From the NCBI RefSeq assembly GCF_013008815.1, contig NZ_CP053097.1, positions 62,001 to 126,000 of the forward strand: a stretch of DNA of 64,000 nucleotides, written 5' to 3'. The translations under genes and the position numbers were made by a program. The notes below the pieces were generated by a model that was not told the DNA's origin, searched no databases, and saw only the letters and a list, made by a program, of their open reading frames with translations. Below, piece by piece: positions 1 through 10,072 of the stretch (within the stretch, counting starts at the first letter, position 1; each line of letters starts with the position of its first letter). The stretch is from Mycoplasma miroungirhinis (GTDB lineage: Bacteria > Bacillota_I > Bacilli_A > Mycoplasmatales > Metamycoplasmataceae).

Positions 1-776
1 AAAAAATACAAGAAAGTGGTGCAAAAGTTATTTGATATGATTTTGAAGGTTTTAGTTTGCCTTTCCCACCTTTAGATAATGTCAAACCTTATAGTCAAAT
101 TGTTAATCAAGTAAGTATTATTAAAACAATTACTATAAAACAAAATGATTCATTTGAACTAAAAATAATTGATAGCGAATCAAAAGACATAATTTATGAT
201 CCTCAAACAATTAATTTTCATGATTTCATTGATTTAATTAATAATGTATATGGAAATGAAGCTCATGATGCATATGTAGTGTTTAATAAAGGTTATGAAC
301 TATCAAGAATGAATGAAATGAAAAATTACATTGAAAAAGGTATAAAGGCTAAAAAAATAGATATAAAGGAAAAAATTTTTATTGATGCTTGCGAAAAATT
401 GGAATATATTAAAGCAAATACTGTAGATATTATGTTAGCTTTTAATAAAAATACTATTTTTCTTCATGCTTTAAAAGGTTATTATTCAATTAAAAAAGTA
501 GAAAAATATATTACTAAATCACATATGAATTTACCACATCTTATTATTCCATATAGTGATTTAGAAGTAAAAAACGGTAAAATGGCGATGGATAATGCTA
601 TTTTAAGATATACAGGTGTAATTGGTAACAAGGAATGAAAAATAAAAGCACAAAAATTAAAAGAATATTGTCATAATGATGTTTTAGCTATGATAATGGT
701 TTATGATTTTATTAACAAATTAATAAAAGAAGGTGTTGATAATTTAAATGATAAAGATATTGATATTTTTCATTAA
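1..776 (+). CDS. DUF2779-like (UU173-type) nuclease-fold protein, 3' part only
   Basis: The frame is open from the window edge to TAA 774-776 with UGA read as Trp, so the true start lies upstream. Near the beginning it reads WYDFEGF followed by a proline-rich step and QVSII. This resembles the first acidic motif of DUF2779 proteins, which have a DEDD exonuclease-like fold. The end reads EYCHNDVLAM, resembling the last exonuclease motif. The family is common in mollicutes as UU173-like proteins, but substrate and role are not established. The gene at 2340 has the same two end motifs and may be a distant paralogue. Confidence 0.7.
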
Positions 777-800
777 TAATATATAATAATTAAATAACAA

Positions 801-876
801 GCCAATTTAGCTCAGTTGGTAGAGCAACTGATTCGTAATTAGTTGGTCGTAGGTTCGAATCCTATAATTGGCACCA
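801..876 (+). tRNA. tRNA-Thr (CGU)
   Basis: A full cloverleaf with a 7-bp acceptor stem, D arm, anticodon loop TTCGTAA (anticodon CGT), a GTTCGAAT T-loop region and an encoded CCA end. It reads ACG, a rare codon in this AT-rich genome. A second tRNA-Thr (UGU) lies at 27868. Confidence 0.93.
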
Positions 877-942
877 AATGTTATTTAGACATCTCGCTGA
901 CAAAATAAATTGTTTTTTTAATAAAACTTTTTAAAAATGTTA

Positions 943-948
943 TATAAT
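943..948 (+). promoter_or_regulatory. -10 box of the Asn-Glu-Val tRNA cluster
   Basis: A perfect TATAAT sits 24 bases before tRNA-Asn. The three following tRNAs are only 1-2 bases apart, so they probably form one transcript. Confidence 0.6.
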
Positions 949-972
949 AATATAGCAATTTAAAAATAAGTT

Positions 973-1047
973 GCCGACATAGCTCAGCGGTAGAGCAGTT
1001 GGCTGTTAACCAATTGGTCACAGGTTCAATCCCTGTTGTCGGCGCCA
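973..1047 (+). tRNA. tRNA-Asn (GUU)
   Basis: Cloverleaf with anticodon loop TGTTAAC (anticodon GTT), a GTTCAATC T-arm and encoded CCA. Only one base separates it from tRNA-Glu. Confidence 0.93.
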
Positions 1048-1048
1048 T

Positions 1049-1124
1049 GGCCCTATGGTGAAGCGGTTAACACACATGGTTTTCATCCATGCATTCGCGG
1101 GTTCGAGTCCCGCTAGGGTCACCA
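1049..1124 (+). tRNA. tRNA-Glu (UUC)
   Basis: Acceptor GGCCCTA pairs with TAGGGTC. The anticodon loop contains TTC, the T arm is GTTCGAGTC, and CCA is encoded. Middle member of the three-tRNA cluster. Confidence 0.93.
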
Positions 1125-1126
1125 TT

Positions 1127-1202
1127 GGACGATTAGCTCAGTTGGGAGAGCATTGCCCTTACAAGGCAAGGGTCGTGGGTTCGAGCCCCTCATCGTCCAC
1201 CA
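1127..1202 (+). tRNA. tRNA-Val (UAC)
   Basis: Acceptor GGACGAT pairs with ATCGTCC; anticodon loop CTTACAA (anticodon TAC); CCA encoded. Last tRNA before the terminator at 1221. Confidence 0.93.
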
Positions 1203-1220
1203 TTTGTTTAATCACCAATT

Positions 1221-1248
1221 TAAAATACCATTTGGTATTTTTTTTAAT
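1221..1248 (+). terminator. Rho-independent terminator of the tRNA cluster
   Basis: AAAATACCA-TTT-GGTATTTT hairpin followed by a long T run. Confidence 0.75.
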
Positions 1249-1261
1249 TTTTAAAAATAAA

Positions 1262-1281
1262 ACAAAGCTAAATAGCTTTGT
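1262..1281 (-). terminator. Terminator for pgsA (minus strand)
   Basis: ACAAAGCTA/TAGCTTTGT hairpin with a T-rich tail on the minus strand. It overlaps the last codons of the pgsA-like gene. Confidence 0.55.
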
Positions 1282-2050
1282 CATTTTTATAATTTATTGT
1301 TACGGGTTGAGAATGGTTAGATATTTTATGAATTTCTTTATTTTTATAATTTAACTGCGTATCTAATTGTTTATGATCATCAATTATTAGCGGTGAATAA
1401 TTTTTAAATTCATAGACAGAATTACCACTTTCACGAGCTTTTAGTTCTCTTAAAATGTATTTTCAAATTGGTTTATAATATTTAATTAATGAATAAATAG
1501 CTACTAAATCGATAATAGAAAATATAACAGAAACAGTTATTTTTCACACCTCTAAATGTTCAATTTGGTAATTCTTAAATCCTAATATTGCATTTGTTGC
1601 TAAAACTATATTTATAGAAATTATTTCTATTGCAGTTTTAAATTTAATTATTTTAGGTACCCGAAAATAAATATTTTTTTCAAACAAAATTAATTTACCA
1701 GTTAAAGCTGTTAGATCACGGATAAATAAAATTATTACGACACTAGTAAATATTAAATTAAATTTAATGAAAAATAAAATAATTGGATAAATTAAAAATT
1801 TATCTGCTAATTGTTCAAAAATAATTTGAATAGAACTTAAATTATGTTTATTTTTAATTCTTCCGTCAAAAAAATCACTAACACTAGCAATTAAAAAGAT
1901 CACAAAACAAATTCCAAATGTATAAGGATAAGCTACCTCAAGTTCGAATATTTTCATTACACTAAGTAATATAAATACAAAAATTCCAGCTATTACTCTC
2001 ATTATTGATAAATATAATGATGAGTATCAATTTATTTTCAATTTCTTCAT
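1268..2050 (-). CDS. pgsA: CDP-alcohol phosphotransferase, probable phosphatidylglycerophosphate synthase
   Basis: A 260-residue multi-pass membrane protein likely to make phosphatidylglycerophosphate from CDP-diacylglycerol and glycerol-3-phosphate. The start at 2050 gives MKKLKINWYSS and includes an N-terminal stretch that needs UGA as Trp; a start at the later ATG (2002) would cut into it. The CDP-alcohol motif is recognisable as SDFFDG...EQLADK, but it is degenerate: the usual AR after DG is IK, the glycine is missing, and the first Asp of the DxxxD pair is Glu. Hydrophobic segments fill most of the chain. Family assignment is good; the exact substrate is inferred. Confidence 0.72.
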
Positions 2051-2078
2051 AAGAAAATTATAAAAAATAAAAAGAAAA

Positions 2079-2096
2079 ACACACAAAAATGTGTGT
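2079..2096 (-). terminator. Terminator of the small membrane protein gene
   Basis: ACACACA-AAAA-TGTGTGT hairpin followed on the minus strand by a T-rich run. It lies just past the stop at 2101. Confidence 0.6.
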
Positions 2097-2100
2097 ATTA

Positions 2101-2265
2101 TTAGTAATTTTGTAATGTCAATGCACTAACTGTAATAACTGCAATCGCAACAATACTAATAACAAAAATAGAAATTAATACTTTTTTACCAATTGGGGTT
2201 TTTAGATAATTTATCATTTTTTTAAATTGTTTTTTATCTATCTTTTTAGATTTATTTCTTTTCAT
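2101..2265 (-). CDS. Small single-pass membrane protein, unknown
   Basis: 54 residues: a lysine-rich N-terminal half (MKRNKSKKIDKKQFKK), then LKTPIGKKVLIS and one strong hydrophobic helix to the C-terminus. A minus-strand terminator follows directly. The size and layout are loosely like a short SecE, but no SecE-specific residues are clear and nusG is not a neighbour, so I do not name it. Confidence 0.55.
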   Translation of the reverse strand: MKRNKSKKIDKKQFKKMINYLKTPIGKKVLISIFVISIVAIAVITVSALTLQNY

Positions 2266-2326
2266 TTTTAATCTTTCAAATTATATAACTTTTTCAACTA
2301 TATTTTTAGTAATTGAAAAAAATATT

Positions 2327-2332
2327 TATAAT
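2327..2332 (+). promoter_or_regulatory. -10 box giving a leaderless start
   Basis: A perfect TATAAT ends seven bases before ATG 2340. Transcription should therefore begin at or next to the start codon, and no ribosome-binding site is present. Confidence 0.55.
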
Positions 2333-2339
2333 TATTATT

Positions 2340-3110
2340 ATGACAGTTAGTGAGGCTAAATCAAAACAAAAAATAAGAGTTTTTATAGATTTTGAGGCAA
2401 TAACTAATCCATTTGCTAGATTTATAAAAATTGAAAATTCTACACCTTATTGTTATACATTAGGTCTAGAAAATGAACATGGAATTTTTAAATCTCATAC
2501 TTATGTTATTAATTTTCGAAATTACAAAAAAATTTATGAAATATTAAGATTACACATAAAAAAAGATATTAAAAAAGTGAACCCACAAATTAAGATTAAT
2601 GATGTTGAATTTGTTGGTCATAACCCTGTATTAGAAAATAAATGTTTAAATAAATTATTTCCTAAAAATAAAGTACTTCCTTTAATTAGTCAACAAACAA
2701 TTAGCTTATCTATATTAACAAGAAAACAATTTAAAAAAGAATATTTTGTTCAAATAAAAGAAATTATTAACACAAAAAGTACTCATAATGTTTTTAAAAA
2801 TAGAATTTTATCTAATAATGGTGCAATAGCTAGTTATGTAGGTTTTTTACTTTATTGTAAAGATAATAATTTTGAAACTAAAAAGCATTATTATATTGAT
2901 ATTGATAAACAACTTTTAATAAAGGAATTAAAAGAATATTCTCATGATGATGTTTGAAAAATGCAATATGTTAATGAACATTTAGATGAAGTGGATATGT
3001 GGCTTAAAGATATAAATCATAAAAGAGAATTAATTAAACAACTTAATGCTTTAGAATTAAATGAAGAGATGACTATAAAAGAACTAAAAGATAAAATCTG
3101 AGACATTTAA
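2340..3110 (+). CDS. DEDD-nuclease-like protein related to UU173/DUF2779
   Basis: 256 residues if started at ATG 2340. A TTG at 2313 is in frame but lies upstream of the -10 box. The N-terminal RVFIDFEAITNPF and the later KEYSHDDVWKM correspond to the first and last acidic motifs seen in the protein at 1-776, suggesting an RNase-T-like nuclease fold. The mRNA is probably leaderless. The stop is one base before the GTG proposed for the MATE gene, so the two are likely co-transcribed. Function unknown; the relation to DUF2779 is inferred from motifs only. Confidence 0.6.
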
Positions 3111-3111
3111 A

Positions 3112-4689
3112 GTGTGGATTTATGGTAAAATTTCTAATGTGAAATCATTTATTAATGTAAAAAGTTTTATAATTAAACATTTACCAGAAACAAAAAAAGA
3201 TTGAAAAATTTATCTAAAAATAACAATTCCAGTAATTTTAACTGAAATTATTTTTTCTTTAACTGCTTTTTTAGATAATTTTATGGTTACACATATTCCT
3301 AATGGTCTTAATGCTTTAAGTTATGCGAATGTTTGAACTGGTATTTTAACAATGTTTTTTGTTACAATTAATAGTATTGCTAGCATGTTTGTGGGACAAT
3401 TTTATGGTTCAAAACAATACTCAAATTTAAATCAAATTATGGCACTGAGAATTTGAACTTATCTTTCGATTACATTTATGTTTGCTGTTCCTGCTTTAAT
3501 AATCCCTGAGCAATTTATTTTATTAGTTGCTCCTTTAGATAGCGAATCATTAGAAACAAGTGCAAATTACTTAAAATTAATGACCATTGCTTGGTTTGGT
3601 TTAGCAATTGCTTGAAATACTAGCGGAGTTTTAACGGAAACTGGTAAAAGTCTTTACTCTATGTTAACCGCAGTTATTAATATTTTAATTAATTTTACAA
3701 TAAATGGAATTTTATTATTTGGATTCAAAATGGGTGCAGAAGCAGCTGCTTATGGAACTATTACAAGTGTGTTTATAAGTATAATTATTGATTCATTATG
3801 GATGATAAAAAAAGACAAACATATTTGGATCAATCCTTTAAATTTATTTTATATTACAAAAAAAATAGTTAAGTTATATATTTCTAAAATTTTTTCATTT
3901 GCAATAGCTTTAAGTGCAACAATTGTTATTCCATTAAGAATGATAATTTGGAATAGATCTTTTCCACCTGGAAGTGTTAATGAACCTTACATGAGGCTTT
4001 CTGCTGCTAGTATTTTAAGTTTGACTGAATCCATTGCAAGTGTATTTGGTGCTACTATTGCAGCATGTAGTGCTAATGTTGCAGTATTTGTTGCTACTAA
4101 ATTAGGTGAAAATAATTTTTCTGAAGCTGAAAAACATGCTTTAAGTTTAAAAGGTTTTCATGTTGTTGTTAGTTCTTTTTTTAGTGTGCTTTTAATAATA
4201 TGTGGTTTAATAATTTATGAAACAAGTTCTTTAACTACAGGTGTAAAAAAAGAAGTAACTGAGAGATTAAAAGAATTGGAACTTACCAAATTAAAAGATA
4301 CTACGAATTTATTAATTAATAATAAAAATGAACTAATAAATCTTGCTGCTAATAAAGCTGCATTAGTGCAATCTAGATATTTATTTGTAACAATACTTGT
4401 TATAGCTTTTGTAAGTCCTTTGCAAAACTGATTTTATACTACTAATGCAATTATAAGTAGCGGTGGTAGAAGTACATTAAGTAGTCTAACAAATTTTGTA
4501 ACTCAATGATCGCATTTTATATTTTTAATTATTTTATGTTTTGTAATCGTACCTAAAAATAATGTGTCATTACCTCTTGCATATTTTAGTTTTTATTGTT
4601 GAGATATTGTGAGATTATCTATTTTTGAATTTGTACAACATAAATTTAATTGAAAAGTAAATATTACAAATGATATAACACATTTATAA
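3112..4689 (+). CDS. MATE-family efflux transporter
   Basis: About 525 residues, with twelve-helix-like hydrophobicity and the MATE hallmark region EIIFSLTAFLDNFMV near the N-terminus, followed by GQFYGSKQ. It is expected to export organic cations or drugs by an ion gradient. GTG 3112 is chosen because it abuts the previous stop; a GTG at 3139 is an alternative. An unusual charged, lysine/glutamate-rich segment of about 45 residues (roughly residues 375-420) sits between two helices. It is probably a cytoplasmic coiled loop not found in standard MATE proteins. Confidence 0.8.
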
Positions 4690-4702
4690 TATCTAAATAC
4701 TT

Positions 4703-4732
4703 AAAAAGCTTCACTTAAAATGGGCTTTTTTT
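4703..4732 (+). terminator. Terminator after the MATE gene
   Basis: AAAAAGC...GCTTTTTTT hairpin and T run. The uvrA -10 box begins immediately after it. Confidence 0.6.
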
Positions 4733-4734
4733 AT

Positions 4735-4740
4735 TATAAT
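4735..4740 (+). promoter_or_regulatory. uvrA -10 box, leaderless
   Basis: Perfect TATAAT ending seven bases before ATG 4748, with no Shine-Dalgarno sequence. Confidence 0.6.
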
Positions 4741-4747
4741 TTTAATT

Positions 4748-7576
4748 ATGAAAAATGACAAAATAATAATTAAAGGTGCAAAGGAAAATAATCTAAAAAA
4801 CGTCAATTTAGAATTACCTAGACAAAAATTAATTGTTTTTACAGGTTTAAGTGGTTCAGGAAAAAGTTCACTTGCTTTTAATACTATTTATGAAGAAGGA
4901 AAAAGAAGGTATGTAGACAGTTTAAGTTCATATGCTCGTCAGTTTTTAGGTAATACCAAAAGACCAAATGTTGAAAGTATTGAAGGATTAAGCCCGTCAA
5001 TAAGTATTGAACAAAAAACAACACACAACAATCCTCGTTCAATCGTTGGAACTGTAACTGAAATTTATGACTATTTGAGATTATTGTATGCAAGAATTGG
5101 AAAAGTTTTTTGTCCTCATCATAATATTGAAATAAAAGCACAAAAACAAAAAGACATAATTGATGCGATTTTCAAATATAAAGAAAATACTAAATTATAC
5201 ATATTAAGTCCTTTAGTTTTTGGTGAAAAAGGATCTCATCAAACAAAATTAGCACAACTAAAAAGAGAAGGTTTTGTAAGAGTAAAAATCAATGATGATA
5301 TTTATTCCCTTGATCAAGAAATTAACTTAGATAAAAACAAAAGATGAAATATTGATATTGTCATAGATCGTTTAACATTAAAAGATTCAGAAAGACAAAG
5401 AGTATCACAAGCTGTAGAAATAGCTTTACAACATTCTAATGGATTTGTAAAAATTTATGAATTAGATAAAGAAAGTCAATTATTTTCAATTCATTATTCT
5501 TGTGAATATGGTGATTTTGATATGCCTAAAATTGAACCTAAACTATTTTCATTTAACAGTCCTTATGGAATGTGTGAAGAATGTAAAGGTATCGGTGTTA
5601 AACTTCATGCAGATTATGAAAAAATCGTTCCTAATCCTAAAATGTCAATTAAAGCAGGTGGTATTAAATATTATGAAAATATAGTTAATACACAAAATTT
5701 AGAATGACAAGAATTTAAAGTTCTTTTAGATCGTTATGATATTCCTATTGATGTAGCCATTGAAAAACTAAGTCCAAAGCAACTAAAAATTCTTTTACGT
5801 GGTTCAGATGAAGAATTAGAATATGTGTTAATTTCAGCATCAGGTAATAAATATCAAAGAAAAGGATACATTGAAGGCATAGCAACATTTTTAGAAAGAA
5901 AATATTTAGAAACATCAAGTGAAGAAATTAGAGCGTGATATAAAAAATTCATGAGTGAAACTACTTGTAATGTATGTAAAGGTTCTAGATTAAATAATTA
6001 TGGTTTAGCAGTTAAAATTAATCATAAAAATATTTATGAAGTATGTTCACTAGATATTTCAGATATTTTAGATTTTATTAAAAATTTGCAATTGAGTGCA
6101 ATGGAAATGGAAATTTCTAATTTGATCTTAAATGAAACTATCCATCGGCTAGAATTTTTAATTAATGTTGGTCTTGAATACTTAACTTTAAATCGAAAAT
6201 CAGAAACATTAAGTGGTGGTGAAGCTCAAAGAATTAGATTAGCTACTCAAATTGGTGCGAATTTAACCGGTATTTTATACGTTTTAGATGAACCAAGTAT
6301 TGGATTACATCAACATGATAATCAAAAACTATTAAACTCTTTAAAAAAGATGGTGGAAATAGGTAATACTTTAATTGTAGTAGAACACGATGAAGAAACC
6401 ATTTTAGAAGCAGATTATATTGTTGATATAGGCCCAGTTGCAGGTGATAAAGGTGGTTATATCGTAGCTCATGGTAATTTAGATGATATTATCAATTCTC
6501 CTGATTCAATTACTGGTAAATATTTAAGTGGTGAATGAAAAATTGATATTCCCACTTCACGTCGTAGTGGTAATGGTAAAGTTTTAAGTATTAAAAATGC
6601 TTCTAAAAATAATTTAAAAAATATTGATGTAAAAATTCCATTAGGAAAATTTGTCTGTGTTACTGGTGTATCTGGTTCAGGAAAAAGTACATTAGTTAAT
6701 GAAGTTATTGTTGAAGAATTAAATAATCATCTGTTAAAAGATTCATCATCTAAATCAAATACTAAATTAACAGGTGATATATTTATTGATAAAGTTATTC
6801 AAATAACTCAATCTCCAATTGGAAGAACTCCTAGATCAAATCCTGCAACATATACTAGTGTTTTTGATGATATTAGAGATATTTTTGCTAATGTTGAAGA
6901 ATCTAGAATTAGGGGTTATAAAAAAGGTAGATTTAGTTTTAATGTCCATGGTGGTAGATGCGATAAATGTCAAGGCGATGGAGTAATTAAAATCGAAATG
7001 CATTTTTTACCTGATGTTTATGTTACTTGTGATCATTGTGATGGAAAAAGATACAATCAAGAAACATTAGAAATTAAATATCATCAAAAATCAATTAATG
7101 ATGTATTAAATATGAGAATCGAAGAAGCTTACGATTTTTTTAGTGCTCGTGCAAAAATTCAAGCAAAATTACAAACACTTTTAGATGTTGGATTAGGTTA
7201 CATTCAATTAGGTCAAGCCGCAACTACTTTAAGTGGTGGTGAAGCTCAAAGAGTTAAATTAGCAACTTATTTACAAAAAAAACCAACTGGACAAACATTA
7301 TTTATTTTAGATGAACCAACAACTGGATTACATAGTCATGATGTTAAAAAATTATTATCTGTTTTAAATCGTATAGTTGATAATGGAGACACTGTTTTAG
7401 TAATAGAACATAATTTAGATGTGATTAAAAATGCAGATTATATTATTGATTTAGGACCAGGTGGTGGTAAAAAAGGTGGAAAAATTATTGCAACAGGTAC
7501 ACCTGAACAAGTTTCAAATCAAGATAATTCTTATACTGCAAATTACTTAAAACAAATACTTACTAAAAATACTTAA
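4748..7576 (+). CDS. uvrA: Excinuclease ABC subunit A
   Basis: 942 residues, the usual UvrA length. It scans DNA for bulky lesions with UvrB in nucleotide excision repair. Two ABC ATPase modules are complete: Walker [10 protein letters not shown] near residue 33 and GVSGSGKST near 640, with the signature LSGGEAQR near 488 and 828. Zinc CxxC pairs are seen at CEEC (about 276), CNVC (about 407), CDKC (about 738) and CDHC (about 761). The frame stays open through several UGA Trp codons. Its mRNA looks leaderless. Confidence 0.97.
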
Positions 7577-7617
7577 TATTATATAATTAATAAATAATAA
7601 ATAAAGAAAGGAAAAGT

Positions 7618-8592
7618 ATGGAAGGTTTTTTAGAAAAAACTAATCAAGCATTTAGTGGATATATTCCTGATGATCCTGAAACAGTTTTAAGATTAGGAAA
7701 TATTAGACTTTATTCATTTTTAATGATGTTAGGAATGTTATGTGCTATTTTAACAGTTTATTATTTTTGAAGAAGAGAAAAATATCCATTTGAAATTTTT
7801 GCAACAGTAGTAGTTATTACTTTACCATCTGCAATTATTGGCGCTAGATTATTTTTCATTTTTGAAAGAATTGTTGCAGAGGATATTACGATAAAAACAA
7901 ATTGATATAAAATTTGGACTGGTGGTTTATCGATTCAGGGTGGAGTAGTTACAGCAACTATTGCTGACATTGTCTTTTTATCATTTTTAAGACATAAAAT
8001 TGATATAAAAAAATGTTTTTCAATTATTTTACCTGCAGTATTTATTGGTCAAGCAATAGGAAGATGAGGAAATTTTTCAAATCACGAATTATTTGGTAAA
8101 GTTGTTAATGCGGATGATTTATCAATTGTTTGATTACCTGATATTATTAAAAAACAGATGTTTATTTTAGATGAAGGTGTATCAGCATATAGAGTTCCAT
8201 TGTTTATTTATGAATCTATTGCTAACTTAACAGGTTATATAGTACTTGTTTGAATTTTAAATAAATATAATTGATTAAGACCAGGAACTACTGGAGCAAT
8301 TTATTGAATTTACTACGGAATTACTAGAATTAGTATGGAAAATCTAAGAGCCCATCACTATACTTTTTATAATGTATTTAGTTCTTTATATATTATTTTT
8401 GGAACTATAATGGTTTTATATTTTGAATTATCAACTAATAAACGTTATACAGTATATTTAGTTGAACCTTCTAAATCAGCTAAATGAAATAAACTTTTAC
8501 ATTTTTATGTATGAGAAGATTCAGAATTATATACATTACGTAAATTAAAAGAAAAACAACGTAAAGAATTATTAAAGCTTAAAACAATTTAA
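7618..8592 (+). CDS. lgt: Prolipoprotein diacylglyceryl transferase
   Basis: 324 residues with several membrane helices. It transfers diacylglycerol from phosphatidylglycerol to the lipobox Cys of prolipoproteins, such as those at 49274, 57351 and 59934. Conserved features seen are GARLFFIFE, WTGGLSIQGG and the signature GQAIGRWGNF, followed by NHELFG. An AAAGGAAAA ribosome site precedes ATG 7618. It is followed after 17 bases by trxB, the usual Gram-positive arrangement, with a charged C-terminal tail. Confidence 0.96.
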
Positions 8593-8609
8593 TATAAGGA
8601 GAATAATTT

Positions 8610-9527
8610 ATGAAAATTAAAACTGATTATGATGTTTTAATTATTGGTTCAGGACCTTCAGGGCTTACTGCTGCAATTTATGCGCAAAGAGCTAAATTAA
8701 AAACAGCTTTTTTAGAAAAATCAGTGCCAGGTGGTAAATTACCAAATCAATCAAAAATTGAAAACTGACCTGGTGATGAAACTATTAAAGGTGCAGATTT
8801 AGCTTTAAGAATGTTTCAGCATGCAATTAACTTAGGCGCTAAATATTTATATGGTGATGTTTTAGAAGTTATTTCTAAAGAAGATGAATATAAAGAAGTA
8901 ATAATGGCTGATGGATCAAAATTAACTGCAAGAGCAGTAATTATAGCTTCAGGAATGATTTCAAATGTCCCTTCTTCAATTAAAAATATTGAACAATATA
9001 ATGGAAAAGGTTTAAGTTATTGTGCAATATGTGACGGCCCTTTATATGCAAATAAACCAATGGCGATAATTGGTGGAGGAAATAGTGCAATTGAAGAAGC
9101 TGCATATGTTTCTAATATTGCAAGTCATGTGTATGTTTTTGTTCGTGATGATCATACAATTGCTGAACAATCTTTATTAGATGATCTTCATAAAAAAGAT
9201 AATATTTCACTTTTATTAAAAAGCGAAATAAAAGAAATTTATGGCGAAAATGGTATTGAAAAAATTTTAGCTGATGTTCAAGGTGAATTAAAAGAAATAG
9301 AAGTGAATGCAATTTTTCCTTATATTGGATTTAGACCAAGTACAGCATTTTTAAAAAACTTAAATGTTTTAGATGAACATGGTTTTGTTTTAACTAATGA
9401 TGAAATGGAAACAACAATAAAAAATGTTTTTGCTGTTGGAGATGTAAGAAAAAAATCTATTAGACAAATTACTACAGCAACAAATGATGGAACAATTGCA
9501 GCCAAAATTTTATCAAATCGCTTATAA
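8610..9527 (+). CDS. trxB: Thioredoxin reductase
   Basis: 305 residues. An FAD/NADPH enzyme that reduces thioredoxin (trxA at 17006). FAD-binding GSGPSG near residue 13, redox pair CAIC near 138-141, NADPH-binding GGGNSA and the C-terminal FAVGDVR motif are all present. AAGGAGAA precedes the ATG. It ends in a strong terminator, so lgt-trxB is probably a two-gene unit. Confidence 0.96.
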
Positions 9528-9548
9528 TACCCTAAAGGGTATTTTTTT
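9527..9548 (+). terminator. lgt-trxB terminator
   Basis: ATACCCTAAAGGGTAT hairpin overlapping the stop codon, then a T run. Confidence 0.85.
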
Positions 9549-9608
9549 ATTAAAGTTTTGAAAATTTAAATAAATTACTAATTTTTATAAATTTATTTAA
9601 ATTTGTAT

Positions 9609-9614
9609 TATAAT
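9609..9614 (+). promoter_or_regulatory. -10 box of the Tyr-Gln tRNA pair
   Basis: TATAAT 25 bases before tRNA-Tyr. Confidence 0.55.
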
Positions 9615-9639
9615 ATATTTTGCACTTAAAAAAGTGAAT

Positions 9640-9723
9640 GGGAGGGTAGCGAAGCGGCCAAACGCGGGTGGCTGTAACCCACTTCCTCACGGTTCGGGGG
9701 TTCGAATCCCTCCCCTCCCACCA
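9640..9723 (+). tRNA. tRNA-Tyr (GUA)
   Basis: Class II tRNA of 84 bases. Acceptor GGGAGGG pairs with CCCTCCC, anticodon loop CTGTAAC (anticodon GTA), long variable arm, CCA encoded. Confidence 0.93.
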
Positions 9724-9726
9724 TTT

Positions 9727-9801
9727 TGCCCTTTAGCCAAGCGGTAAGGCAGAGGTTTTTGGTACCTCCACGCGTTAGTTCGAATCTAACAAGGGCAGCC
9801 A
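9727..9801 (+). tRNA. tRNA-Gln (UUG)
   Basis: Acceptor TGCCCTT pairs with AAGGGCA; anticodon loop TTTTGGT (anticodon TTG); discriminator G and CCA encoded. Confidence 0.92.
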
Positions 9802-9837
9802 ATCAGAAATGACCCCATAAACAAAGTAAAACTATTA

Positions 9838-9861
9838 ACAGAGACTATTCTCTGTTTTTTT
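9838..9861 (+). terminator. Terminator of the Tyr-Gln tRNA pair
   Basis: ACAGAGACTATTCTCTGT hairpin and a T run. Confidence 0.8.
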
Positions 9862-9998
9862 ATTTAAAATCTCCCATTTTAAAGCAGAATAAAAGATAAA
9901 ATAGTGTTGAATATTTTTTTTAAATAATGAAAAATAAGGAAGTAAAAAGTTCAAATTATGTAGATACATAAATATGTTTATATAGTTTGGTGTTATGT

Positions 9999-10004
9999 TA
10001 TAAT
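9999..10004 (+). promoter_or_regulatory. -10 box for the long surface protein gene
   Basis: Perfect TATAAT about 70 bases before ATG 10073, with an AAAGGAAAA ribosome site next to the start. The rest of 9862-10072 shows no gene. Confidence 0.5.
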
Positions 10005-10072
10005 GAAATATATTTTGTTAAATATTTTTAATTAAAAATATCAATAAAATAATTTAAAAGTAAAGGAAAACA

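Noticed and set aside
1055-1354. 99-codon plus-strand frame
   Set aside because: It runs straight through tRNA-Glu, tRNA-Val and their terminator; chance frame.
2101-2265. secE
   Set aside because: Size and single helix fit, but no conserved SecE residues are clear and nusG is not adjacent.
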